Assembly (NCBI GenBank): GCA_964035575.1 | Contig: OZ037875.1 | Span: forward strand, 310,001-374,000 | Source: Rhynchopus sp. YZ270_cl-10 | Lineage: Eukaryota > Euglenozoa > Diplonemea > Diplonemida > Diplonemidae | Direction of reading: 5' to 3' | DNA: 64,000 bases | Shown: piece after piece, positions 42,825 to 52,778 of the stretch | How positions within the stretch are numbered: position 1 is the stretch's first letter | Layout: every line of letters starts with the position of its first letter | Notes under the pieces: generated by a model | Database searches by the model: none | What the model saw: the letters and a program-made list of their open reading frames with translations, nothing else | What the model was told of the DNA's origin: nothing | Position numbers and translations under genes: made by a program

Positions 42825-44081
42825 CTAGCAACACTGACACCCCTTGTCTCTTGACTGGGACTGCGGACGTCTTTGCTGTTGCGTTTGGGACGCTGACGGT
42901 GCTGGCGGTGCTGGCGGTGCTGGGACACTTCTTGGGGGGCGCAGAGGGGAAACGAGTGTTCTGACGAAGAGCTGGCTAAGGTCCACGCACACTGCAGTCT
43001 TCATGCTGCGTGAGACAGCAAACCAGTAGATACCCCACCGCTCCTTGAGGATGATGTCGCAGATGCGTGTGGCCAGGTTCCAGCGACGCAGGCTTTCCTC
43101 ACCGTCGCACGACAGCACATAGCCGCCACACATGCTGAACGAAATGTGTGAAACAAACTTTTTCTGTCCACTGAAGCGATGACGTATCTGTCCATCCTCA
43201 ACCGAACAGACATACACCACAGATCCATGCGAGAGAGCAACCAACCCCGAGCACGGAGAGAACGCAGGAGCGGACTGCAGAACACGGTTGCCACTCTGCT
43301 CAGGGACAGTGAACACCTTGACGAGAAAGAGCGTCTCCAGGTCGAGCAGCTGCAGGCCGGTATTGAGGCACGCAACCCACCGAGCACAGGGCGACACCGT
43401 CACGTGGCAGGCAGGCACCTCCGCACGCGCCAGACACACACCTTCAAGGCTGAACACCCTGACGCTGCACTGGCACCCAACAACAACCCTCTCAGGTGCG
43501 CCTGTCATGGAGAGCAACTTGCCGCAGCAGTCAAGCGCAGGGGTGAAGGAGACCTGCTCCTCTGTGCTCTCCGTCGACATGATGTGGACGGACGTGTCGG
43601 TCAGGTAGGCGAAGTGTTGCTCCGATATCATCGCAACTGCAGTGGCGACTTCGTGCGGTGCGAGGTGTGCGACGGTGGTGGGCGTGCCGGTGACGAGGTC
43701 TGTTTGGATGAGTTTCCCTTCCGATAGTTTCTCGTACTTCAGACAGTAGCGTCCTCCAGGGGACAAGGCCACAATGCGGTCCTTACAGTAGCCTAGGTAC
43801 CGGGGACTCTTCCAGCTTGCGGAAACATCGTCGATGTGCGACACCTCCGTCCGCACCTCAGCAAGAAGCGTGTCGCCACTGCACAGCCCCGTCCCAGACA
43901 CAGCATCCCCGTCGCCGCCCAGCAGCACCCTGCCCTCACCCCCCTGCTGCCACAACTGCGGCAGTGCACCCAGCTGCAACACCTCCCCCACACGCTCCCT
44001 CACGTCCAGCACCGTCGCACCTTCCTCCACCTCCACGATGTGCACATTACCGGACAGAACACACGTCACGTGCACCTCCAT
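42825..44081 (-). CDS. Ubiquitin-like/WD40-propeller protein, GCQCC subfamily (copy J)
   Basis: 418 residues from MEVHV at 44081. It has its own second segment (SPGGRYCLKYEKLSEGKLIQ), the common central block, and a Pro/Ala-expanded linker (about SVPAPPAPPAPSAS) before SRDKGCQCC. The linker expansion is a 12-bp repeat slippage in GGTGCTGGC units. It lies between calmodulin copies 4 and 5. Confidence 0.82.
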   Translation of the reverse strand: MEVHVTCVLSGNVHIVEVEEGATVLDVRERVGEVLQLGALPQLWQQGGEGRVLLGGDGDAVSGTGLCSGDTLLAEVRTEVSHIDDVSASWKSPRYLGYCKDRIVALSPGGRYCLKYEKLSEGKLIQTDLVTGTPTTVAHLAPHEVATAVAMISEQHFAYLTDTSVHIMSTESTEEQVSFTPALDCCGKLLSMTGAPERVVVGCQCSVRVFSLEGVCLARAEVPACHVTVSPCARWVACLNTGLQLLDLETLFLVKVFTVPEQSGNRVLQSAPAFSPCSGLVALSHGSVVYVCSVEDGQIRHRFSGQKKFVSHISFSMCGGYVLSCDGEESLRRWNLATRICDIILKERWGIYWFAVSRSMKTAVCVDLSQLFVRTLVSPLRPPRSVPAPPAPPAPSASQTQQQRRPQSQSRDKGCQCC

Positions 44082-45740
44082 TCCTTTGTGTTGTGTGGGG
44101 GCTGTGGGTGGATGATAATAAAGAAAGACAACACACAACAAGAACGGGGGGACGCTCGCTTTTAGATTTGCGTCAACACAGTCTCTCTCCCCCCTTCCTA
44201 CCCACTCTCATTACTCGTGCCTACAGTTTATCTGCTATCGCTATCGTGTGTCTGGAAACTACCACGGAGAATCCATGACCCAGAACTCATCACATAGAAG
44301 TGAACTGCGTGTGTAAGAGGAAAGAAAAAAAAGTATGCTTGAGTTCATGTGTGTATGGGCATCACACCCTTTTTTCGAGAATTTGGGGGTGGGCATCACA
44401 AAAATTTCTATGGGTTTTTTACATGGGACTTTTTTTTTTGGGTTGCATCCAGGGTTGTTTCTAGGATCTCGTTTTTTTTTCTCGGGGGGCAATTTTTTTC
44501 CCAAAAAAAAATTTTTTCCCGCCGGGAAAAAATGGTCTTTCAAGGGTTTTTGGGTGTATTCCGAGCTTTCTCGACGAAGCCTCGATCTCACCAAGAAAAC
44601 CCCATACCCCAAAGCTTCAGAATATCATGGTGGTATGTAGCTTCTGTACGGGTATGAAACAGGTAAAGAAACGGTGGCCATGGTACCCAACGGTTCCTGG
44701 CGAAGCCACGGTACGCAACATTTCTAAAATTGCGCTTAAAATTGCACTATTGTACAGCCAAACTATGTCATGGGAAGGGTGTGATGTAAGCTTGCGCCGC
44801 AGGCGCACGGTACGCTACTTTTATTATTTTCGCCAAATCTTTTTTCACACTCCCATCACCGTTCCACGTGGTGTAGTAGGTGCGGGTGTTGTCGCTCTTC
44901 ACCAGTGCCAACACTGGTGGTGGGTGGAAAACGTGTAGTTCGGGGGAAAATATGTAATTTTTTACAGGGGGGTGAGGCTGACCAGCGCACCGTGCCAGAT
45001 TCTGGGGGTAAAATTGACCCCCCAGAATCTGGGGGGGGGGTCAGTGACCCCCCCGACCCCCCTAGAAACAACCCTGGTTGCATCGGCAGCCTACAAGCTG
45101 TTTATCGCGCACGCTTCCCAAGCTTATAGGGATAACTTGATTCGTCTGCAACACGAAGGGACGCCAGGGTTGTCCCGAGAACACCTTTTCCCGAGACCAA
45201 CACCGTAGTGCAGAGGCACTGCAGGATGGAAGATGTGCCAAACGTCACATTCCCCGTCACCTTCGTCGACTCACCTTCAACCACATGAGACCACAGAGAC
45301 ATTTTTGGATTGGGATGTTCTGTTCTGAATGATGTTGATTTGGGTGAGGAGGAATTGTGGGTTATCATTACGTATCGTGTGGTCACAGACTGCACACCTT
45401 TCCCCAGTGACACTGTGTGGCCGAAACGAAACCGGATCATAAATCGATCAGTGATATTCTGGATTGAGCGCCGCAGGCAAACGGTACGGGACTTTTTTTT
45501 TTTTTTTTTTTTCTTTTTTTTTCTTCTCCTTTTTTGGACTTTCCGGACCGATTGCGGAACGTGGTGGGGTCACACCATATGCAAAAAGCCTATGAGAAAA
45601 TCCCTAGGGGAAAAAAAAAAATCCTACACAAAAAACCCATAGAAAAAAAAAACCCCCCTGTACAAAAAACCCATAGAAATTTTTCTCGGATTCTGAGAAT
45701 TTCTCAAATCGGGCATCGGAATCACATTGCCCAAACACAC
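44082..45740. other. Intergenic with G/C-run hairpin
   Basis: No supported gene. The first ~230 bp match the flank at 49740-49855 and 51313-51420. At 44995-45031 a strong inverted repeat pairs CCAGATTCTGGGGG with CCCCCAGAATCTGG, followed by further G- and C-runs. Long T and A homopolymers occur near 45487-45525 and 45610-45650. Confidence 0.45.
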
Positions 45741-46289
45741 ATGCTTGAGTTGCATGTGTTCTTTATTTGTGTTTTTGTTTTGTTTTATTGGCACACGTGC
45801 CTTTTTGCCTTTTTTTTCCTCGTTACCCCACCACCTGCGTGTACAAGACTGTCGCTTCCAGACGGTGCTACCTTGTCCACCCCTCCCTCGTGTCCTTGAA
45901 ATGGCATTTTCTTTTTACTTTTCAGTAAGCCACTTCGCTACCAACTAAGGCATGCACCCTGTTTGTAGTATCGACAGTCACCATTGTCAAAAGACAAGGT
46001 TCGGTCCTCAAATGTCACCTTTTCAAAGGCGAGGATGTTGACAGACGGCACACCTCATCCCAAGAGTGTGGCAGAGATGAGACAGTGGAGCTCTGGTCTG
46101 ACCTTCTTTTTTAAAACAACTTTGCGTCTCTCTTCTCTTCACTTTTTACTTTTTTACTATATTTTTAAACTAACAGTGCAAGGTTTGGGGATATAAAGAA
46201 ACGGGAGGGTGAGTGTAGGGGGTGTTTGGTGTGCGGTAAACGCCGCCGAGAGAGCCAACGCGCTGTTCCCCTGCCCATCAGCCTTCTGT
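45741..46289. repeat. Duplicated block downstream of calmodulin copy 5
   Basis: Nearly identical to 49853-50401 (GAGTTGCATGTGTTCTTTAT ... through the calmodulin 3' flank). The duplication continues through the calmodulin gene and its hexamer array, so copies 5 and 6 are recent duplicates. Confidence 0.9.
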
Positions 46290-46876
46290 CTACTTGGACA
46301 TCATCATCTTCACGAACTCCTCGTAGTTGATCTGGCCGTCTCCGTCAACGTCCGCCTCACGGATCATCTCATCAACCTCCTCGTCAGTCAGCTTCTCTCC
46401 AAGGTTCGTCATCACGTGACGGAGCTCTGCTGCGGAGATGAAGCCCTGCAGGTGTGGTGGTGTGGGGAGGAAGAAGGGTGAGGGGTGAGGGGTGAGGGGT
46501 GAAGGAAATACACAGCGAAGTGCTGATCGAGAAGTTTGAGGAGAAATAGGAGAAGTAGAAAATAAAGTGCATCTGTACATACGTTTCCGTCCTTGTCGAA
46601 CACACGGAAGGCCTCCTTGATCTCCTCCTCAGTGTCGGTGTCGTGCATCTTGCGCGACATCAGTGTCAGGAACTCGGGGAAGTCAATCGAGCCAGACCCG
46701 TCCTGGTCAACCTCGTTGATCATGTCCTGCAGCTCCGCCTCTGTGGGGTTCTGTCCCAGGGAGCGCATCACGGTGCCAAGCTCCTTCGTGGTGATGGTGC
46801 CGTCACCGTCCTTGTCGAACAGGGAGAACGCCTCCTTGAACTCCGCAATCTGCTCGTGGGTCATCTGGTCGGCCAT
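46290..46876 (-). CDS. CaM: Calmodulin (copy 5), two exons
   Basis: Exons 46583-46876 and 46290-46445; 137-nt intron with the same ends and phase. Protein identical to copy 1. Long upstream hexamer array (46926-47127). Confidence 0.97.
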
Positions 46877-46925
46877 TGTGGTGTGTTAGGAAGAATGTAA
46901 CTTAGCGTCTGTGGGGTGGTGTGTA

Positions 46926-47127
46926 CAGGAACAGGAACAGGAACAGGAACAGGAACAGGAACAGGAACAGGAACAGGAACAGGAACAGGAACAGGAACAG
47001 GAACAGGAACAGGAACAGGAACAGGAACAGGAACAGGAACAGGAACAGGAACAGGAACAGGAACAGGAACAGGAACAGGAACAGGAACAGGAACAGGAAC
47101 AGGAACAGGAACAGGAACAGGAACAGG
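46926..47127. repeat. (AGGAAC)n array upstream of calmodulin copy 5
   Basis: About 34 perfect units. Confidence 0.97.
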
Positions 47128-47251
47128 TTCTTCACTTCTTCACTTCGAAAGCGGTAAGGACACACGCTTCGTGAGATACGTCTACCTCTTGCTACCAACC
47201 CTGAGATGACAACACACAACAAGAACGGGGTGATATAGTTTTGTTTATTAC

Positions 47252-47669
47252 TACAGGGGGGCTTAATAAGAGCGGCATGCCGAATAAGAGCGGCAGGGGT
47301 AATAAGAGCGGCACCCTGGGATCTAGCGAACTCTGGCCAATAAGAGGGGCACCCCCTCCTGTACAAAGTCTTAAGCGAGGTACTGGTTGGGGGCCTGAAT
47401 AAATTTTCGACCGATTTTTGCCCACAAAAAATCGAAAAAAAAACCTTTTTTTCCGATTCTCGGGAGTCTGTGCGTGCTGTGATGGGGTCACTTTGCGCTG
47501 AGAAATGACTTTTTTGTGGGCAAAAATTGGTGGGAAAATTTTTTTTGGACCCCCTTCAGGTTTTGTACAGGACCCCCCGAGTTGACCCCGAAAGCTCGGA
47601 AAACCCAATACTTTGCGATTAGCACGCCGAATAAGAGCGGCGCCCCTCTTATTTGGCTACCCCCCTGTA
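47252..47669. mobile_element. ~418-bp MITE-like element with CAGGGGGG termini
   Basis: Starts TACAGGGGGG and ends CCCCCCTGTA, with a diverged extension AATAAGAG at both ends in inverted orientation. AATAAGAGCGGC is also repeated directly inside the left end (about 47265-47310) and once near the right end. The outer TA fits a TA target duplication. It sits where the 16748 MITE sits in the copy-1 unit. Confidence 0.7.
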
Positions 47670-48360
47670 AAATAAAAGTGGCGTTATTGATGCAGGCACC
47701 TCCGACTGACCCACGTACGATGCCAGCCCCGTATGGATGCACAAGTACAAAAGTTGGAACGTTGTACGGTCCAACATTTTTACTTTTACGGTGTGTGTTT
47801 GCAAACAAAGGAAAATTTGAAAACGTTAGTTTTTCTTTCTTTTTCACTGTAACCTACCGGAGTAGGCGTGACTAAGTATTTTCAAAAGTTTCAATTCAGG
47901 AGAACGGAAACCATTTGAGAGGGCGAAACACATCAGAATCCTAAAGTTGGGCCCTAAATCGAAATGATCTTAAACACACACAGATGTGTGGTACGACAGG
48001 TAGAGGGGGTAAAAAGCATAGCGTTGTGCACATGGCTACCTCAAATGGGAGAAATGGGGGACATGGGGGAAACGAGAGAAATGAGTCCCCACACAGATTG
48101 GGCCACATTCCGCACTGAGGGAGTGCCAACACTGAGTATGAATACTATTACACATAGCTGTGGTACGTCGTGGTCTAAGGATAGAACAACACAAGAACTC
48201 ACAAAACGTTGCAGTAATTCTCATGGATACTTTTGCCTTGAAGGCAGGGGGTTAATTCCCACGCAGTTCCCACACAAAATTCTAGAAACTGACGGGTGTA
48301 AACTAAAAACATAATAAAGAGGAGGGCGAACACCTCAAACGGGAAAATGCACGTCTCTCT

Positions 48361-49620
48361 CTAGCAACACTGACACCCCTTGTCTCTTGACTGGGACTGC
48401 GGACGTCTTTGCTGTTGCGTTTGGGACGCTGACGGTGCTGACGGTGCTGACGGCGCTGGGACACTTCTTGGGGGGGACAGATTGGAAGCAAGAGTTCTGA
48501 CGGAGATATCGCTGACGTGCACGCACACTACAGTCTTCATGCTGCGTGAGACTGCAAACCAGAAGATACCCCAGTACGCGTTGTGTATGATGTCGCAGAT
48601 GCCTGTGACAAAGTTCCAGCGAAGCAGGCGACGATCGCCGTCGCAGTACAGCACATAGCCGCCACACATGCTGAACGAAATGTGTGAAACTGACCGTTCC
48701 TGTCCACTGAAGCGATGACGTATCTGTCCATCCTCAACCGAACAGACAAACACCACATGTCCATGCGAGAGAGCAACCAACCCCGAGCACGGAGAGAACG
48801 CAGGAGCACACTGCAAAACACGGCTGCCACTCTCCACAGGGACAGTGAACACCTTGACGAGAGAGAGCGTCTCCAGGTCGAGCAGCTGCAGGCCGGTATT
48901 GAGGCACGCAACCCACCGAGCACAGGGCGACACCGTCACGTGGCAGGCAGGCACCTCCGCACGCGCCAGACACACACCCACAAGGCTGAACACCCTGACG
49001 CTGCACTGGCACCCAACAACAACCCTCTCAGGTGCGCCTGTCATGGAGAGCAACTTGCCGCAGCAGTCAAGCGCAGGGGTGAAGGAGACCTGCTCCTCTG
49101 TGCTCTCCGTCGACATGATGTGGACGGACGTGTCGGTCAGGTAGGCGAAGTGTTGCTCCGATATCATCGCAACTGCAGTGGCGACTTCGTGCGGTGCGAG
49201 GCGTGCGACGATGGTGGTGGGCGTGCCGGTGACGAGGTCTTTCTGGATGAGTCCCCCTCCCTCTGAGTTGTTGAAGTACAGACAGTAGCGTCCTCCAGGG
49301 GACAAGGCCACAATGCGTTTCTTACAGTCGCCTAGGTACTGCGGACTCTTCCAGCTTGCGGAGACATCCTCGATGTGCGGCACCTCCGTCCGCACCTCAG
49401 CAAGAAGCGTGTCGCCACTGCACAGCCCCGTCCCAGACACAGCATCCCCGTCGCCGCCCAGCAGCACCCTGCCCTCACCCCCCTGCTGCCACAACTGCGG
49501 CAGTGCACCCAGCTGCAACACCTCCCCCACACGCTCCCTCACGCCCAGCACCGTCGCACCTTCCTCCACCTCCACGATGTGCACATTACCGGACAGAACA
49601 CACGTCACGTGCACCTCCAT
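48361..49620 (-). CDS. Ubiquitin-like/WD40-propeller protein, GCQCC subfamily (copy K)
   Basis: 419 residues from MEVHV at 49620, the longest member. Second segment SPGGRYCLYFNNSEGGGLIQ, one extra residue in TTIVARL, and its own blade variants (CDGDRRLLRWNFVTG). Linker SVPAPSAPSAPSASQ then SRDKGCQCC. It lies between calmodulin copies 5 and 6. Confidence 0.82.
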   Translation of the reverse strand: MEVHVTCVLSGNVHIVEVEEGATVLGVRERVGEVLQLGALPQLWQQGGEGRVLLGGDGDAVSGTGLCSGDTLLAEVRTEVPHIEDVSASWKSPQYLGDCKKRIVALSPGGRYCLYFNNSEGGGLIQKDLVTGTPTTIVARLAPHEVATAVAMISEQHFAYLTDTSVHIMSTESTEEQVSFTPALDCCGKLLSMTGAPERVVVGCQCSVRVFSLVGVCLARAEVPACHVTVSPCARWVACLNTGLQLLDLETLSLVKVFTVPVESGSRVLQCAPAFSPCSGLVALSHGHVVFVCSVEDGQIRHRFSGQERSVSHISFSMCGGYVLYCDGDRRLLRWNFVTGICDIIHNAYWGIFWFAVSRSMKTVVCVHVSDISVRTLASNLSPPRSVPAPSAPSAPSASQTQQQRRPQSQSRDKGCQCC

Positions 49621-50401
49621 TCCTTTGTGTTGTGTGGGGGCTGTGGGTGGATGATAATAAAGAAACCCATAGGCAACCCGTTTAGGAAGGTGTGTGATGC
49701 CACAACTGCTGCAACTTGAATAATGTACCTCCCTCGTGCTCACAGCTTATCTGTTATCGCAATCGTGTGTCTGGAAACTCCACGGAGAATCCATGACCCA
49801 GAACTCATCACATAGAAGTGAACTGCGTGTGTAAGAGGAAAGAAAAACAAAGTATGCTTGAGTTGCATGTGTTCTTTATTTGTGTTTTTGTTTTGTTTTA
49901 TTGGCACACGTGCCTTTTTGCCTTTTTTTCCTCGTTACCCCACCACCTGCGTGTACAAGACTGTCGCTTCCAGACGGTGCTACCTTGTCCACCCCTCCCT
50001 CGTGTCCTTGAAATGGCATTTTCTTTTTACTTTTCAGTAAGCCACTTCGCTACCAACTAAGGCATGCACCCTGTTTGTAGTATCGACAGTCACCATTGTC
50101 AAAAGACAAGGTTCGGTCCTCAAATGTCACCTTTTCAAAGGCGAGGATGTTGACAGACGGCACACCTCATCCCAAGAGTGTGGCAGAGATGAGACAGTGG
50201 AGCTCTGGTCTGACCTTCTTTTTTAAAACAACTTTGCGTCTCTCTTCTCTTCACTTTTTACTTTTTTACTATATTTTTAAACTAACAGTGCAAGGTTTGG
50301 GGATATAAAGAAACGGGAGGGTGAGTGTAGGGGGTGTTTGGTGTGCGGTAAACGCCGCCGAGAGAGCCAACGCGCTGTTCCCCTGCCCATCAGCCTTCTG
50401 T

Positions 50402-50999
50402 CTACTTGGACATCATCATCTTCACGAACTCCTCGTAGTTGATCTGGCCGTCTCCGTCAACGTCCGCCTCACGGATCATCTCATCAACCTCCTCGTCAGT
50501 CAGCTTCTCTCCAAGGTTCGTCATCACGTGACGGAGCTCTGCTGCGGAGATGAAGCCCTGCAGGTGTGGTGGTGTGGGGAGGAAGAAGGGTGAGGGGTGA
50601 GGGGTGAGGGGAGAGAGGGGTGAAGGAAAATACACAGCGAAGTGCTGATCGATCAAGTTTGAGGAGAAACAAGGGAAGTAGAAAATAAAATGCATCTGTA
50701 CATACGTTTCCGTCCTTGTCGAACACACGGAAGGCCTCCTTGATCTCCTCCTCAGTGTCGGTGTCGTGCATCTTGCGCGACATCAGTGTCAGGAACTCGG
50801 GGAAGTCAATCGATCCAGACCCGTCCTGGTCAACCTCGTTGATCATGTCCTGCAGCTCCGCCTCCGTGGGGTTCTGTCCCAGGGAGCGCATCACGGTGCC
50901 AAGCTCCTTCGTGGTGATGGTGCCGTCACCGTCCTTGTCGAACAGGGAGAACGCCTCCTTGAACTCCGCAATCTGCTCGTGGGTCATCTGGTCGGCCAT
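50402..50999 (-). CDS. CaM: Calmodulin (copy 6), two exons
   Basis: Exons 50706-50999 and 50402-50557; 148-nt intron of the long variant, like copy 1. Protein identical to copy 1. The first transcribed gene of the repeated minus-strand cluster. Confidence 0.97.
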
Positions 51000-51048
51000 T
51001 GTGGTGTGTTAGGAAGAATGTAACTTAGCGTCTGTGGGGTGGTGTGTA

Positions 51049-51249
51049 CAGGAACAGGAACAGGAACAGGAACAGGAACAGGAACAGGAACAGGAACAGG
51101 AACAGGAACAGGAACAGGAACAGGAACAGGAACAGGAACAGGAACAGGAACAGGAACAGGAACAGGAACAGGAACAGGAACAGGAACAGGAACAGGAACA
51201 GGAACAGGAACAGGAACAGGAACAGGAACAGGAACAGGAACAGGAACAA
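51049..51249. repeat. (AGGAAC)n array upstream of calmodulin copy 6
   Basis: About 33 units, followed by the conserved spacer CACTTCGAAAGCGGTAAGG. Confidence 0.97.
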
Positions 51250-51682
51250 GTTCTTCACTTCGAAAGCGGTAAGGACACACGCTTCGTGAGATACGTCTTC
51301 CTCTTGCTACCAACCCTGAGATGACAACACACAACAAGAACGGGGTGGGTACGCTCGCTTTTATATTTGCGTCAACACAGTCTCTCTCCCCCCTTCCTAC
51401 CCACTCTCATTAGGAACTCTTCGTAGAACCTATTCTGTTAAGCCTTTGCTTGCTGTTTCCGCTGTTACACCATCCCATCCCCACACCCTAGCACCATATT
51501 TGCCCTCAATGTGCCAATTCTATATTGCGTTTTTTTAGTGTGTTGGTGCTCCAGGGGGGGCCGATATTGACAGGTCGCTGACAGGTCGATGCCATAGGGG
51601 AGGGTCATTTTTTAACGGCCCTTAGCGATTTTTTGGTGGGGTACACACACAGACACACAGTGGCCCATACGGACCCTCAGGG

Positions 51683-52010
51683 TACACGAAGTAACGGGTG
51701 GTACATGTGGTATTACATGTAACTTTTGTTACATGTGGTACAGGTGGCGAAATCAGGTAGTGGTACAATGGTTTTGGGGGTGGTACTGGGCAGCTTTTTC
51801 GGCGGTGATTTCTGGTAAGACCTAAAAAATCCTCAAAAATCGTTGTGAAAATTATGGTGGGTGGGTTTTTTACACATCGACACATGTAACATGATCACAT
51901 GTACTAATACATGTAACTGTTACATTACATGTGAAGTTACATGTCATTTACGTGTAACGGTTTTTCACATGTAACATTCCATGTAATGTAACTTACTTCA
52001 CCGCCGTGTG
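51683..52010. mobile_element. MITE related to the 14156 element
   Basis: Left end GTACACGAAGTAACGGGTGG, right end TACTTCACCGCCGTGTG, with internal ACATGTAAC/GTTACATGT repeats instead of ACTTGTAAC. The interior AACTTTTGTTACATGT and CGTGTAACGGTTTTTCACAT match the 14-kb element closely. About 328 bp. No coding frame of interest. Confidence 0.7.
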
Positions 52011-52043
52011 CTCCCCAAACCCCGGGGTACCCCGCGCGGACCC

Positions 52044-52190
52044 TACACGACGGTGAAGTAAATGACATGTGCCACCTAAAAATGACATGTACTTAACAGG
52101 TCATTTCACCTGTGGCACATGTCACTTTACATGTCAAATGACATGTGGCTAACATGTAAAAAAAGTTACACGTAAATCACAATGTAAGGG
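52044..52190. mobile_element. Second, partial MITE of the same family
   Basis: Begins TACACGACGGTGAAGTAA, 33 bp beyond the previous element's end and in opposite orientation. Contains inverted ATGACATGT/ACATGTCAT motifs. The right end is not clear. Confidence 0.5.
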
Positions 52191-52494
52191 GACAATGGGA
52201 TATACTCCGGACATGGATACCCACACAGAATACACGGTTACCCAGACATCTGTCAGGCAATCACTGATTCACTTCACACAGGTCGGGCAGGCGCTGCCTG
52301 CCCATCCTCTTGTTCCTGTCTGCTATCGATTCCAGGTTCACAACGTTCAGACGTTTAGTCAAAATGCTTTGAGTGATGACTCCTTTTGGGATACACAAAA
52401 CCACACCAAGCGCGATCACTGCTTCGGCAACGTGTCGAAATCAGCAGCGTCACACAGCCCTGAGTCCCTCAAAGCTGGAGGTGATTTCTACTAC

Positions 52495-52532
52495 CACAGC
52501 TGGTCTGTGAACACATTCACAGACCAGCTGTG
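52495..52532. repeat. 17-bp stem perfect hairpin
   Basis: CACAGCTGGTCTGTGAA (52495-52511) and its exact inverse (52516-52532) with loop CACA. It closes the short plus-strand frame 52195-52533 and lies 75 bp before the 8-bp array. Confidence 0.9.
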
Positions 52533-52606
52533 AAGCGGCAAAGAGTCGTTCAAGCTGGGATGCACAAGATAGAACGTGTGAATTTTGCACTTTTGACCAC
52601 CACAGA

Positions 52607-52778
52607 TTGTGTACCTGTGTACCTGTGTACCTGTGTACCTGTGTACCTGTGTACCTGTGTACCTGTGTACCTGTGTACCTGTGTACCTGTGTACCTGTGT
52701 ACCTGTGTACCTGTGTACCTGTGTACCTGTGTACCTGTGTACCTGTGTACCTGTGTACCTGTGTACCTGTGTACCTGA
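52607..52778. repeat. 8-bp satellite (GTGTACCT)n
   Basis: About 21 perfect units. Immediately before it (52560-52606) lies the EFCTFDHHRL-coding scrap shared with the flanks of the two 9-bp arrays. Confidence 0.97.

Noticed and set aside
44335-44640. 101-residue plus-strand ORF rich in Phe and Gly
   Set aside because: Product of T- and G-runs; compositionally biased.
52195-52533. 112-residue plus-strand ORF
   Set aside because: No recognisable domain; ends in a perfect hairpin and overlaps MITE-related sequence.
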